In this document: one piece after another, positions 1-10,985 of the stretch
How positions within the stretch are numbered: position 1 is the first letter of the stretch
How the letters are laid out: every line of letters starts with the position of its first letter
Source of the DNA: Panicum virgatum
Lineage: Eukaryota; Streptophyta; Magnoliopsida; Poales; Poaceae
Direction: 5' to 3'
Assembly (NCBI RefSeq): GCF_016808335.1
Contig: NC_053139.1
Location: forward strand, 37,221,954-37,285,953
DNA: 64,000 bases
Program-made: the position numbers and the translations under genes
Notes under the pieces: model-generated
Databases searched by the model: none
Told to the model about the DNA's origin: nothing
The model's input: the letters and a program-made list of their open reading frames with translations, nothing else

Positions 1-2
1 GG

Positions 3-212
3 TTCGTGCACAGCAGGGAGCTCCGGGCTGGCGACCTCGTCCTCAGACGGATCCTGAGCTGAGCAGGGCTCCACAAACTCTCCCCCAGCTGGGAGGGGCC
101 CTTCAGGGTTACAGAGGTATGCCGGCCCGGATGCGTTCGCCTCGCCACAGAAGATGGAGTGCCGCTGCCCAACCTATGGAACATAGAGCATCTGCGTAAG
201 TTTTACACCTAG
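3..212 (+). pseudogene. Integrase C-terminus of the Tat-type pol polyprotein (partial, one in-frame stop)
   Basis: Reading from base 3 gives a GDLVLRR motif followed by a KLSPSWEGPF block and NLWNIEHLRKFYT, ending at TAG 210-212. This is the usual C-terminal signature of Gypsy integrases in grass Tat-type elements, where the tail binds DNA or guides the integration complex. An in-frame TGA lies at 60-62, where relatives commonly carry another residue; a CGA-to-TGA transition would explain it (inference). The rest of pol is outside the window. The frame and family call are firm; whether the stop kills the protein depends on the whole pol. Confidence 0.85.
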
Positions 213-1634
213 GCAGAGCGGGGAAATAAACTTTTCCTTTGTAATAAGATAGAGTTAGCGTGCGGCCCAGAGCGGTTGAGGGCCACCCTCGTAAACCCGA
301 CATCTGGCATCCATCGCACTGGCGGCTAACGCGCGGCTCAGAGCGGTAGAGGTCCAACCTCGTAAACCCGGCCTCTGGCATCCATCGCGCAAGCCATGTA
401 CATCAAAATTGCAAAGGAAAGATTTCCACCTAGTTCTGTCTTTGTGTCAAGGTTAAATTACACATTTCGATTCTCGGAAACCTCGTTTTTCTAACCCCCG
501 CGGGGACCTCCACTCTTGTTGCTACAACTAAGATCTGCATTGAGCTGCTGGACTGCCGTACAGATCCGGACCCTCTTGCTGCTGGAGAGGGGTCCGGACC
601 CCTAAGGACCTACTCTGGAGAGCGGGAGCTTGTTTCCGGGGGTGGTCCGGAGTCCTGTGTAGCCGCTTAGCTGGTTCCGTACCCAAAAGCCTACACACTC
701 CACCACCCTGTAACAAGTGCTCTAGTACCTGGAGCCGGGTAATTAGGGGCCCGGACCTCGTTTCAGCTCAGCAATTGGCTTCCTAAGTCCAATACGGCAT
801 GTCCAGCCTTATATCTCAAAGGATCGAGTACAACAAAGCGACCTCACCCACTGCTGCGGAAGGTCTGGGACGCTGAAGCCAGGTCCGGAAAGATCGTGCT
901 GTTTCCTGGAGTGGTCCGGAGCCCTGTGTAGTGCCTTAGCCTGGTTCCGTACCCTAAGCCTACGCACTCCACCACTCTGAAGCAAGCACTGAACTACTTG
1001 GGCCTGCGCATCTAGAGCCCTGGACCTGGTACCAGCCTGGGATTGGTCAGGAATGAGCCCCGCGGGTCTGCTACTAAGCTATAACTTTGAAGTGGTACAC
1101 AGGTTAAAACCTGATTAGTGGTAGTCAGTCTCAAACCATTGAGCCTACCTACCAGGGGGTCCGAGTATCTGCTTCAAAGCTTTCATGCAGGATAAGAGCC
1201 AGTCTCGATGGTAGACAGACTCATAGCAACTGAGTCTCTCTCCCAGGGGGCCCGGGGCATCCGCTTTGTCCCAGACATCATGGATGAATTCTGCATGAGT
1301 CAAATAGCTAAGATGCAGTATCGTTGCTACTATATAAGCGAACTTGATTCTTCTATCTGTACTCCTGTATACTACACAGGGAACAAGGCGCTTGCTCGTC
1401 TTACAGGCTATGCAGCCCTATGCCAAAGAGGTCCGGAGTATCTTCTACGGCTCAGATGGCAGACAGGTCCAAGCAACTGAACCTATCTGCCAGGGGGCCA
1501 GGGCGCCGGGGTGCTGCATACTGCAAATCAACAACTGACAAACAGCTAAGTTGAAGTTTTTTCTACTTCAAAGAATTTTCATCTAGTACAAAGTTTGTTA
1601 CATAATGCAAAAGGAAAAAGATACAATGCCCAGC
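213..1634 (+). repeat. Non-coding spacer of the Tat element with internal direct repeats
   Basis: There is no convincing gene here. Three sets of diverged direct repeats are visible: a 71-bp unit twice in tandem (260-330 and 331-391, sharing CTCGTAAACCCG and CTGGCATCCATCGC), a unit of about 145 bp at 637-783 and 907-1050 (sharing GTGGTCCGGAG and TGGTTCCGTACCC), and a roughly 55-bp unit at 1122-1172, 1209-1263 and 1458-1516 (sharing CCAGGGGG). Internal tandem repeats in this position are typical of Tat-lineage elements and can seed satellite DNA. Confidence 0.7.
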
Positions 1635-4600
1635 TCAAGGGTCTGCAGGCTCTCGCTTGAAGTAGGAGGCGACGAAGTCAACGACCTCCTGCACGCTGTC
1701 CCGAGCGGCGGCCTCCGTCTCCGCTACAGGGCCATCGACCACGGGCGCCAGCGAGATGGTCGGGTCGTGGCTCCGGAGGCAGGTCAGGCTGTGCTCCGCC
1801 ACCAGCCGGATCAGCTCGCGGCCCTTGGTTTCAAGCTGTCTAGCAAGGACTGGCCCCAGGCGCTGGAGCCTATCCGAAGCAGAACTCAGCACCGGGAGGG
1901 CGTCAGCTATCGAAGCTGGTGGCTCCGCCACCTGAATCGGGCTCAGACCAAGCGGCACCAGCGCCAGGCTCGCTTCGGTTGCCCAGTCAGCGATCCGCTG
2001 GGCCTCAACACGCTGGTCTTCCTGGTGCTTCCGGACCGCCTCCCGGACCGCCTCTTGCACCCGGGTGTCCAAGGCCGCCTTGGCCACCTCCACCTCGCGG
2101 GACCTCTCCTCGAGCTCGCGGGACCTCTCCTCCAGCTTGGTCTCCCTCTGCTCCGCCCATGCCTTCCGCTTCTTGAGCGAGTCTCGCTGGCGCCCGAGTT
2201 CCTTCTCTATGCCGGTGGCGTGAGCCTCCCGCTTGGCGAGGGACTTCCGTCCCTCCTCCAAATCCGCCTCGTCGGCAGTCAGCTGGCGGGCTCTCTCCTG
2301 CAGTTGTTCACGCCATCCCTGCAGGGTCGCAGAGAAGACGTCGAGCTCCTGCCTCCGGACCTCGAGGTCCTCGCTGCGAGTCTCCAGCTCGGACTGTTGG
2401 GCTGCGAGGTGAGCCTCGAGGTCGGACCGCTGAGCAGCGAAGCCAACAACCTCCAGGGTGAAGTCCCGCTCCCGCTGCGCCAAGGATTTCTCTCGGTTTG
2501 ACACCGCGAACTCTCGGTCGAACACCTTCCTAAGGTTGGCTCGGTAGGCCTCTTGGTCCGCCTTGAGCTTTGACCGAGTTTCTGCGGCGCGGGAGGCTTC
2601 AGCCTTCGTGTGCGCTTCCAGGCGGGTGTGCCAGTCGGAGAGGCGCTGACGCTCGCTCTCCAGAGCAGACCACTCCCGCCGGAAGGCCGCCTCGGCGGAG
2701 GAGGTTGCCTCCTCGATCGACCGCCGAACTTGCAACAGCACCTGAGGAAGCGGAGTCGCATCCTCCTCCGGGAGTTGAAGCTGCAGGAGCCGCCTGCCAA
2801 AGACCACCTCCAACTCCTCTGCAACAGGACCGGAGCTGGAGGTAGGGGCTTCCGCTGCGGCACTTGTCTCCGGCACCTCCACTGCCACCGCGTCGGGCGC
2901 GGCCGAGCCCAGCTCCGGCGCCCCCGCTGCCGCCGAGTCGGGCGCGGCCGAACCCAGCTCCGGCGCCCCCGCTGCCGCCGTGGCGGACGCGGCCGCGTCG
3001 GGTGCGGTTGCGGCCGCCGCATCGGGTGCGGCTGTGCCTAGTACCGGCGCCCCCGCCACCGATACGTCAGGTGCGGCTGCGCCCTGCACCGGCACCTCCA
3101 CCACCGTGTCGGGTGCGGCTGCGCCCAGCACTGGCGCCTCCGCCGCTGCAGCGTCGGGGGCCGCGGCGTCCAGAGCCGGCTTTTCAGCCACCACGGCATC
3201 GGTTGCGGCTGCACCCAGCACTGGCATTTCTGCCGCCGTTGTGTCGGGCGCGGCTGCACCCAGCACCGGCGCCACCGCCGCCGCGCTGAGCACTGCAGAG
3301 TCTAAAAATGACACGCCAGTCAGCATCACGTCACGCACCACGGGGCTAGCACAGGTCGCCGTACCTGAGGGTCCCGCACCTGCTGTCGCCGTCGCTGTCG
3401 ACGCCAAGGCCGCCGCCGCCTGGGCAACTGCCGATGTGCCAGCGATGGTAGAAGAACCGCTGGGGCGGGAAGCCCTGGTAGCAAAGCAGAAAAGCCATAA
3501 AAAAAAACAAAAAAACAGAGCACCGGCGCAAGGGAGGAGAGTAGAATGACACTAACCCAGAAGTACCGGGTACCCAGCGTCCCCGGAGCCCGGGCCTCTG
3601 CTCTTGCGGCTGCTGCTGCTGTTGCTGCTGCCCCTGCAGCTGCGATGCAGGCACAACCCGGGCTTGCACCCGCTGCTGCTGTCCCTGTGGCTGCGGCATG
3701 GGCGCGACCCGGGGTCGCACATGTTGCTGCTGATGCCGCCCGCGTGCCTGCTGCCGCTGCTCTTGCGGCTGCTCTTGCTGCTGCTGCTCTTGCTGCCGGC
3801 GGGAAGAATTCCTCGGCGGCGATGGTGGTGGTCCAGTTGCGCCAGAGGACCCGTGGGGGCCGGCAGCCCGGGAGCTACCCTGGCCTGCGCCCTCAGAAGA
3901 CCTCTGGCGCTTCGCGGCGGGCTCCGAGACCAGGGTCCCGTCGCCCCGGAGTAGCCTCCGCCGGCCTGCGTCTCCCAACGACGCACCGGAGCTGCTCTGT
4001 GCTCGGCTGGAGCCGGCCGCGGCCGCACTACTAGCCGCGGCCTACTTCCCCTTCGTGGTGGCACCGGACCCCGCAGCGCTCAGTGTAGCCTGATCCCCGG
4101 ACGTGCCAGGGATCCGGAGCCCACGGTTCGGGTCACCTTCGGTCTGCCGTGGGGCCAGTCCCCCGTCGTCCAGGGTTGGCAGGGTAGCCAGCACCGCCGC
4201 CCTCGCCGGGTCCTCGCAGAGGGGGACTATGCTCTGCGGGAGGATCAGGTTCTCCGGGATGAAGGTGTCTCCCGTCACGTTCCGCACCAGGACCTCCAAG
4301 GCCTCCTGGGTCAGGTCGCTTCCCTCCCCGCGGTGGGTCCTACTGCAATCGTTGAGGCCGGTGAAGCTCCACGCCGGTCGCGGCCGCTGCTTCAGGGGGG
4401 CGATCCGGCGCTTCACGAAGTCCCCGAGCACGTGCCACGAGGTGAGGCCGCTCTCCGCCAGCGACCTGATCTTGTCCAGCACGGAGTCGAACTCCGGCTG
4501 CAGCGACGGCTTGGCCCTCCAGGATGCTTTGTCGGAGGCGGGCCCCTCGGTCGGCAGGGCGAGGCGCTCGTTGGCTTCGGTGGTGGCGATCACCCAATCC

Positions 4601-5061
4601 CTGCGCCACTCCTCCCACCTTCCGCCAGCAAGACCGGGAATGTAAGGAGTCGGCAGGTCGCTCCTTATCTGGAAGTAGTACCCTCCCACTTCGTCCTTGC
4701 TCCTTCCGGACCTCACCAGGATGAAGTAGCGGAAGAGGATGATGCAGGGACGCACTCCCACAAACATCTCGCATAAGTGCACGAAGATGGACGTCAGGAG
4801 GAGGGAATGGGGCGTCAGATGCTGAAGCTGGAGGCCGAAGTCTTCCAGCAGCAGCAGCAGGAATGAAGAAAACGGCAGTCCCACGCTGGCGGAGACGTGC
4901 GAGGTGAATAGCACGAACTCCCCGGCGCGGAGGTTACCAAGGGGAACCGAGCCTGCTCGCACCCCCCAGCCGGTCTCCTGAGCACTCCACCCAAGCAGGC
5001 GGCGCACTGTGTTCAACTCTCCCTCGGTCTGGAAGCGGCGGGGATGAACAAGGGATGCCAT
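1635..5061 (-). CDS. Antisense extra gene of the Tat element: gypsy-type transposon domain (PF04195-like) plus coiled coil, two exons
   Basis: Proposed structure is complement(join(1635..3474, 3557..5061)), start ATG at 5061 (codon 37 of the longest frame; earlier codons look like leader). Exon 1 reads MASLVHPRRFQ and contains a conserved-looking hydrophobic block (LTPHSLLLTSIFVHLCEMF then IILFRYF) like the plant 'putative gypsy type transposon' domain. It then becomes Ser/Gln-rich (CAG runs). An 82-nt intron, GTTAGT...TACCAG, joins exon 2 in frame. Exon 2 is Ala-rich with repeated AAAPD motifs, then a long charged coiled coil to residue 1114. An in-frame TAG at 4042-4044 interrupts exon 1; CAG-to-TAG is the simplest cause. 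A TATA-like site lies about 130 bp upstream. The function of these proteins is unknown. The splice phase match makes the model fairly strong; the domain name is from memory. Confidence 0.72.
4042..4044 (-). other. In-frame TAG in the antisense gene
   Basis: The frame read from 5061 ends at TAG 4044-4042 and then stays open in the same frame to the predicted donor at 3556. A single CAG-to-TAG change would explain it. Without that change the two exons would give one long protein. Confidence 0.7.
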
Positions 5062-5191
5062 CTCTTGGTGGAGTGAGAAGGGAGCCTGTGTAGGGGAGAG
5101 AAGGGCGAGGAAAGCTCGAAGGCAAAGGGGCGCAAAGGCTGGAGGAAGAAGACGAGTGCGGGAAAGCAACCGCGGAATGCGGTACGCCCCG

Positions 5192-5198
5192 TTATAAA
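5192..5198 (-). promoter_or_regulatory. TATA-like box for the antisense gene
   Basis: The minus strand reads TTTATAA here, about 130 nt upstream of the antisense ATG at 5061, a normal plant distance for a TATA box plus leader. It suggests the antisense gene has its own promoter and does not depend on the LTR. Confidence 0.4.
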
Positions 5199-5663
5199 GC
5201 CTGACTCAACCGGCGCGCCCCGGAACCGTCGCCGAAACTCAAGCGACGCCCGCGCCTGGAGTTAACCGCCCAGTCCATGACGTGGGGGCCCAGGCCCACC
5301 TGGCAGGACGAGCGGGTAACCAACAAGGGTGCGAAAAGACAGGATCTGAACCGTCGCCCACACGCGCGGGGAGCGAGGCGGAAGCTGAGCTGACGTGCGC
5401 GTATTAAGCGCTAGCGTGGCCGGGCTTTTCGGGAACTGCGCCGGTGGTAAATGATCCGTTTACTCCGGCCGCAACAATGCCGAACGTCGCGCGCACGACT
5501 AGGTGAACCACTGTGCGTGGGGCCCATGGTCAGTAAGCCGTTGCGATGTGATGAGCCAGTAACCAACCCGATAGGTGGTCAAAGCCAGTCAAGGCCCCCC
5601 CTCGCAGAAACTGAATGGAGCCAAATCGCAAAAGTGGCCCCACCTGTAGGTTCGTACCTCCCC

Positions 5664-5684
5664 CAAGGTGGGCCCGGGGGCCAC
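5664..5684 (+). other. Polypurine tract region before the 3' LTR
   Basis: An AAGGTGGGCCCGGGGG stretch followed by CCAC lies directly before the LTR start TGTCGG. Its position and purine richness fit the plus-strand primer of reverse transcription and confirm that the element runs left to right. Confidence 0.55.
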
Positions 5685-6738
5685 TGTCGGTACCCTGTAG
5701 CAGGGATACCCACTCTTACTGCAGCAAGGTAGGACCTGCGTAGTTATCCGTAACTGCGTGGAAGGGACAGAGTAGCCAGGCCCCACAGGCCAGGCTCTTC
5801 CCTCACTAGGCCAACGGCCCCGGACCCGCACGCCGCCTGGGGATGGGTCCGGAGTCGCCACGTGCCTCTAAGCAAGGGAAGATCCGAGCTGACGGCCGGG
5901 ACCTCGGACCCCCATAGGGGTCCGGGACCTCCTGCGCCCGCCCGGACCCCCCTTTTTCTCCCGCATAGGGGTCCGGGGATGCCACGTGGCCCGAAGGCAC
6001 GGGCTCGAGCGCGAGCCTTCCGCTGGAAGACTCGCGCGCCCACTGCATTTAATGCAGGTGGACAAGGCGTGCTCTGCCGCCGCAGTATGCGAGACAGCTT
6101 TTGTCAGGCCTCGCTGTGCACCGCGTATTACCAAGTTGCACAGTGCAGCCGCCTGTGCCACGCCCGCGCAGAGCCCGTCTGCCGCATTAAATGGATACGA
6201 CAGCACGGCACTTTTCCATCATGCCGCCTACGCCGCAAGCTACGCAGCCCGCTTAAGCTATGTGGCAGGCGACGCCACTAGCTACGCCAGGTTCCGTCCC
6301 GACAAGACAGCACCAGGACATGATGGACGAAGGGCTCCGGGAGCAGGCAAGGGAGCCCAGAGAGAGATCTCCTTTGCCTGCGACGCCATAATGTATGAAC
6401 AGTACGTTATTTTATACTACATCGTTGGATCCACCTGTCGGGGACCCAACAACTGTGTACGCACCCCCTTGAGATATAAAAGGGAGGCGCCCGCTTTGCA
6501 CAGGATACAGGCGGACAGACTCAAGCTCTCGCAACCTTCTCACTCTCGTGGGAAGGCAATACAACACACAGTGGACGTAGGGTATTACGCTCCGGCGGCC
6601 CGAACCACTCTAAATCCTGCCGTGTTCATCGTGTTCTTGAGTGAGATTGATCTAAGACTAGCTATCCCCCGAGTACACACCCTCTGGGCTAGGGCGGGTG
6701 CCTTCCGCCACCCGGCTGTGGTTAGCAGCACCACGACA
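5685..6738 (+). repeat. 3' LTR of the left Tat-type element (1054 bp)
   Basis: It starts TGTCGGTACC and ends ACGACA (TG...CA). A TATAAAA promoter motif is at 6475-6481, followed by a GC-rich leader with GGACGTAGGGTATTACGCTCC. The same motifs, order and ends recur in the LTR at 62513-63554, so the two belong to related but clearly diverged copies. Several palindromic GGGGTCCGG motifs lie in the U3 part. Confidence 0.85.
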
Positions 6739-6851
6739 TTGGCTTTTATTGATAAGAAGTGTTTGGCTTTCTCCTGATGTGGCTACATTGCTGATTATCT
6801 CGGGCCTTAAATGTCAACAATTTTTTTCTGAGCAACACTTTTATTTTGCAG

Positions 6852-9230
6852 GATGAAGATTTATACACAATTTTTTCTCGTTTTGGAACTGTGACGTCGT
6901 GAGTACATTTCTTAGCACTACTTGTGTGCATCTACTTGTTTATTCTTTTCTTTCAATTTATTTAACTCTTGCTTGCAGAGCTGAAATAATTCGTGACTAC
7001 AAGACTGGAGATAGCTTATGTTATGCTTTTATTGGTGCGTTTCATCCCTTGAAAACTCTTCCTGTGCTGACAAGTACTATATTGCTATTTAGCTAGAACC
7101 CTTGTTCCAGTTTGTTCATTGCATGATTGCATGGGCTTAGTTAGCTGCACCAGGCTCCTGTCATCCATGTCATTAGCTGTGTTGAACGTGTTCCGTTGGG
7201 CCTCTGGTTGGTTATCCTATCAATAAGAAACAGGGATAAGGGATTGCTGATTGGATGATGGTTATTTAGAGGTTGAAAGAACATCCAAGTACTAAACAGG
7301 GGGAAACTAGTTACTTGCTCATCTTGTTTTCTGTTCTCTCTATTTTTATTTAAAGAAAATATTTGAGCATTGCACTCTCCTGAAAAGCAGAAAACCTCCC
7401 GCTTTTTCACAAAGATCCCTTGTAGAACCGTATACATGGTGATAAAAACTAAAAACAAAAAACAAAAAACTCGACCAATCTAGGAGAAACTTGCATTGTC
7501 AATATGAAGAAATAAGCACCTAAATTTGAGTCGAAGAGGACATGACTCCAGCATGGGTGGTGGGGGATGTACACCCACACCTCTCAGGCTCACACCATTT
7601 CAGACACAGATTGTGAAAAACAGATTGTAGATTTTTAGATTTGGCGAAATCCATATCGCTGGATTGTTACGATCTAGGTGCTAGACTGCTGTAATCTGGT
7701 TGTAGAATCTGGGTGTGCAATTGCAAGCTGAATCAAATTGGCCCTATGCTAGGTTCAGTTCCTAATATGTAATGACTATCTGTGAATCCTTCTAGATTCA
7801 TTATGCTTAGCTGAGTGACCTAATATGGCATGCTAACAATTTATCTTGATGGTCTTCTGTCAGAATTCGAGACAAAGGAGGCTTGTGAACGTGCATTTTT
7901 CAAGGTCAGTAATCTTAGATTCCCAACTGTGTGCGTGTGCACTGTATTTACAGTGCGATTCTGGCATTTTGCAGGCATAATTTATTGATGCCATGACAAA
8001 GTTCCGTATACCTTTTTAAGCATAATGTAGAATCTACCTTGTAGTTTCACCGATTTTAGCTAGCCCAGTATGAGCAGTGGGTACTGGGTAAAACACAAAC
8101 AGCTTCAAAGACTACCAAGTGAACTTTTGTGCCCAGAGGAGGGTCTGATATTTGCATTCAACAATGGCCATATTGATTTTCAGTTGGAATTTTATTTATG
8201 AATAATCTGAAGAGATCATTGCTTACACAGTATTATGCTTGTAGATGGACAATTGTCTTATTGATGACCGGCGAATACATGTTGATTTTAGTCAGAGTGT
8301 TTCAAAGCTGTGGGGTCAATTCAGACAAAGCAAAAGAAATGCAAAGAAAGGTTAAAGATCCTAAACAATAGTTTCCTTCTCCGTAATGTTGTTATACCAT
8401 TTTCATATGTGTTGTAAGTTATATTATCTTTAGTGTAGTACCGAACCATTCTCTTGAAAAAATAATTGATACCTTTCTTCCTCATTTCAGATGGGTGTTT
8501 CAAGTGTGGTGCCCCTGATCACCTAGCCAGAGACTGTGACCAAGATGGTGACCAGAAAAACAAAGGGCCGAATTATGTTCTGAAAGATGAAAACACACAG
8601 CGTGGTGGAAATCACCGTCGAAGGTCACTCTACCTTTCTTTCTCCTATTGCACAAAAATCTTTTAATATCATCTCATACTTTGTTCTCCTTTGTCATTTT
8701 ACAGCTATGATCTAGTATTTGATGAAGACGATGCTGATTATTCTGATCAGAAAGATGATGAAAATGGTCACAGAAGAAAGATCCAAAGAAATGATGATAG
8801 GAGATCAGAACTACCACCTTGTGGTGATCGTGATAGGAATAACCGTGAGAGAACTTACAGTGATGAGAAAGGAAGCAGGCGTGGTAAAGACGATGATAGG
8901 AACCGAGGGGGTCGAAAACATGATGACTACCACAGTTACAGTAGATCTGGTGATAGAGGCTCTGGTAGATACGATGATCGTGATTACAGCAAGCGCCATA
9001 GCAGGAGCAGGAGTGGAGAGGATGAGGACAAACGAAGAGATAGATCGGATGGCGAGCGGCGCCATAGAGTTGATGGATATGAAAAGAGCGATCGTCACCG
9101 GAGAGATGAAGTTGACCACAGGAAAAGGAGCCCAGAAAGTAGACGTAGGGAAGACGGTGGGCACCGTGAGAGAAACCAACACTCTGATGACAGGTCCTAT
9201 AAGGAGAGGAGGCACAGAGATGGTAGATAG
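6852..9230 (+). CDS. CYP59: CYP59-like nuclear cyclophilin: RRM, zinc knuckle and RS-like tail (last six exons)
   Basis: Exons are 6852-6898, 6979-7034, 7864-7904, 8245-8350, 8491-8623 and 8705-9230; all have AG/GT borders and matching phases. The spliced protein starts DEDLYTIFSRFGTV, continues through an RRM (AEIIRDYKTGDSLCYAFI, then FETKEACERAFFK), ends the RRM with DFSQSVSKLW, carries a CCHC zinc knuckle (CFKCGAPDHLARDC) and finishes in a long RS/RD-rich tail. This order is that of plant CYP59, a multidomain cyclophilin that binds RNA and the RNA polymerase II C-terminal domain in the nucleus. The N-terminal peptidyl-prolyl isomerase domain is not in the window; it should lie left of the retrotransposon at 1-6738, which ends 113 nt before the first exon seen here. 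Family call is strong; whether the gene is still whole is not known. Confidence 0.88.
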
Positions 9231-9975
9231 ATTTCTGTACAACTGTCGGATTTGTGTTGCCTGCTTTCAACTGATGTCAACATGTATTACTAAGCTCAAA
9301 TTTTTGTGTTAATCAGTGTAACGACTTGAGAGTGATGTTGAATTTTTGTAGCGACCAGATCTCATCCGTTTTCCTGTGTTGTAGCCTTGTAGGATATTTT
9401 GTTGCTGGTAGACTCAAATTTGCTGTTAGTTGTACGCTTATTCTATCCCATAAATGGCTCCATACCAATTGTTAGTATTAGTCTGTAATATTTCTCATTT
9501 GTTAATATATCGGTAATTCAACAATCCATTTTGTCATCTGAACAGTTCAGTTTTTGTCCGGCTTTTACAATAAGCTAGTTATAAAAGGTGGAGCCTGGGG
9601 AAGAAGCTATATTAATATATTAGGCACTCTGTGAAGTGTGAAGTGCTGTTCCTTAATCTCCACTGTGGTTTGTCACTTACTCTTCTACTTGTTTATAATT
9701 TAGATCTGGCAGCCAGTTTTTTTTATTTTATTAATTTTTTTTTTGCAAGAGAAGTGACCATTTGGATGCTAAAATAGAATGTGGCGGCGGCAATTCATGT
9801 TGTAGTGGCTGATGAAGTGTATTCCTGACCAAATTTTGAAATTGAAATGTTGCCGTTGCATAATTTCTAGGCCATATACAGGTCGTCGACCTACCGTTGT
9901 TAATTAGTGCCAGGATTGTGTTGTTAGTGCAAACATTTGCTTCCTCTAAGTAGCACCTGCTTGTTTGTTTAGCAA
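9231..9975 (+). other. 3' flank and probable 3' UTR of the CYP59-like gene
   Basis: AT-rich sequence with no ORF of note. The first 150-400 bases probably contain the 3' UTR; no unambiguous polyadenylation signal stands out. The rest shows nothing recognisable. Confidence 0.4.
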
Positions 9976-10125
9976 GGGTTAATTGGATTTGTGCCATTAT
10001 AACTATACTGTATTTGAAGTGCGCCATTACCTTTCGAGAAACTACAATTTCACACTTATTCGAAACATGCCATTATGTACTCTTTTGATATGTTTATAAA
10101 ATTTTTTGGACCAAAATGCCCTCAT
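9976..10125 (+). repeat. MULE-like terminal sequence, left end only
   Basis: The sequence starts GGGTTAATTGG and contains spaced GCCATTA motifs (GTGCCATTATA, GCGCCATTACC, TGCCATTATG), the same style of terminus as the complete MULE at 17847-18773. No inverted partner was found downstream, so the right end seems lost. Confidence 0.35.
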
Positions 10126-10379
10126 CTTCAACGTCCCATCCCCATCTCATCTATCCCATCCTGGTTGAGGTCGCTACTGCTCTGCACCGTCGTTGCCAGG
10201 TCCCATTCCGCCGCTGCTTGCGCGCGCCCTGCTCGACGCGCTCGCCCGTGCCCTGCTTCGCGATGCAGCGGCCCCACGAGCTCGCCCGAGTGCTCTGAGC
10301 GCTGCTTGATGCAGCACCCATGCACTCGCCGGAGCACCGCCGCGCGGGCACTGCGGCCCCATGCCCTTGCCCAAGCGCG

Positions 10380-10549
10380 CCCACCACCAGTCGCTCGAGC
10401 TCCAGCCGGACGTTGGCCCTCTCGGGCGGCGGCGTGGACGGGTCGGTGAGCACGCGGATGCCGGCCTCGTCGTAGCCGAAGCGGTCCACCAGGCAGCCCT
10501 TGAGCTCCCCGTTCGTGCCCAGGTAGTTGATGCCCATCAGCACTGCTCT
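10380..10549 (-). pseudogene. Metacaspase (type II-like) N-terminal gene fragment
   Basis: The minus strand reads YRAVLMGINYLGTNGELKG, then CLVDRFGYDEAGIRVLTD and a stretch ending VRLELERLV. This is the start of the plant metacaspase p20 domain (Ca2+-dependent Arg/Lys cysteine proteases). The segment between ELKGC and CLVD that normally holds a CHNDVxRM-type sequence is missing, and neither the catalytic His nor the catalytic Cys region follows. The remainder is GC-rich low-complexity sequence. It sits next to a MULE-like terminus, so it may be a captured gene piece. Not a functional protease. Confidence 0.6.
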
Positions 10550-10689
10550 GTAGGGGGAGGAGGGGAGTGGAGGGCGCAGAGCTGCAGAGAGGGGAGGGGA
10601 CGGCGCTGCAGGGAGGGAAGAAGGGGAGGGGAGGGCGCGACGTGCGCTGCAGGCTGCAGGGAGGGAAGAAGGGAGCAGCAATGACCTCA

Positions 10690-10985
10690 GGCCCTGTTTG
10701 GTTCGTTTGTGCTATGAACAGTAGCACGGGAATCTTTCATGTATGGAGGTCTAAATGAAGTCCATTTGCAAAACTTTTTCATAGATGTGTGCAATTTTGT
10801 GCGACGAATCTAATGAGCCAAAAAAAAATCCGCGATTGGCTACAGTGATGCTACAGTAACCATCATCTAATCGTGCGGTCAAAGGCCTCGTTAGATTCGT
10901 CTTGCGAAGTAGCGCAGGGGTTGTGAAATTAGTTTTACAAATTGACTTCGTTTAATACTAGTAATTATTGGTCAAAGTTTCCTAG
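10690..10985 (+). mobile_element. Degenerate Tourist-like MITE
   Basis: It begins GGCCCTGTTTGGTT, the common Tourist (PIF/Harbinger) MITE terminus, and its two halves are roughly inverted (GACGAATCTAATGAGCC against GGCCTCGTTAGATTCGTC). The final 20-30 bases of the right terminus are not recognisable. Confidence 0.45.

Larger units (their letters stand above)
1..6738 (+). mobile_element. Ty3/Gypsy Tat-lineage LTR retrotransposon, 3' part
   Basis: The visible order on the plus strand is the end of integrase, a long repeat-rich non-pol region carrying an antisense gene, a purine-rich tract, and an LTR that begins TGTCGGTACC and ends CGACA. No primer binding site follows that LTR, so it is the 3' LTR and the element runs off the left edge. 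Extra ORFs, including antisense ones, between pol and the 3' LTR are known from Tat-lineage Gypsy elements, which fits. The element lies inside an intron of the CYP59-like gene, in the same orientation. Its target-site duplication cannot be checked because the 5' end is outside the window. Confidence 0.85.

Noticed and set aside
2864..3289. Plus-strand Pro/Arg-rich ORFs opposite the antisense gene
   Set aside because: Shadow frames of the Ala-rich exon on the minus strand; no intrinsic evidence.
8674..9270. 198-codon minus-strand ORF opposite the last CYP59 exon
   Set aside because: Shadow of the RS/RD-rich coding exon; His/Ser composition comes from the complementary codons.
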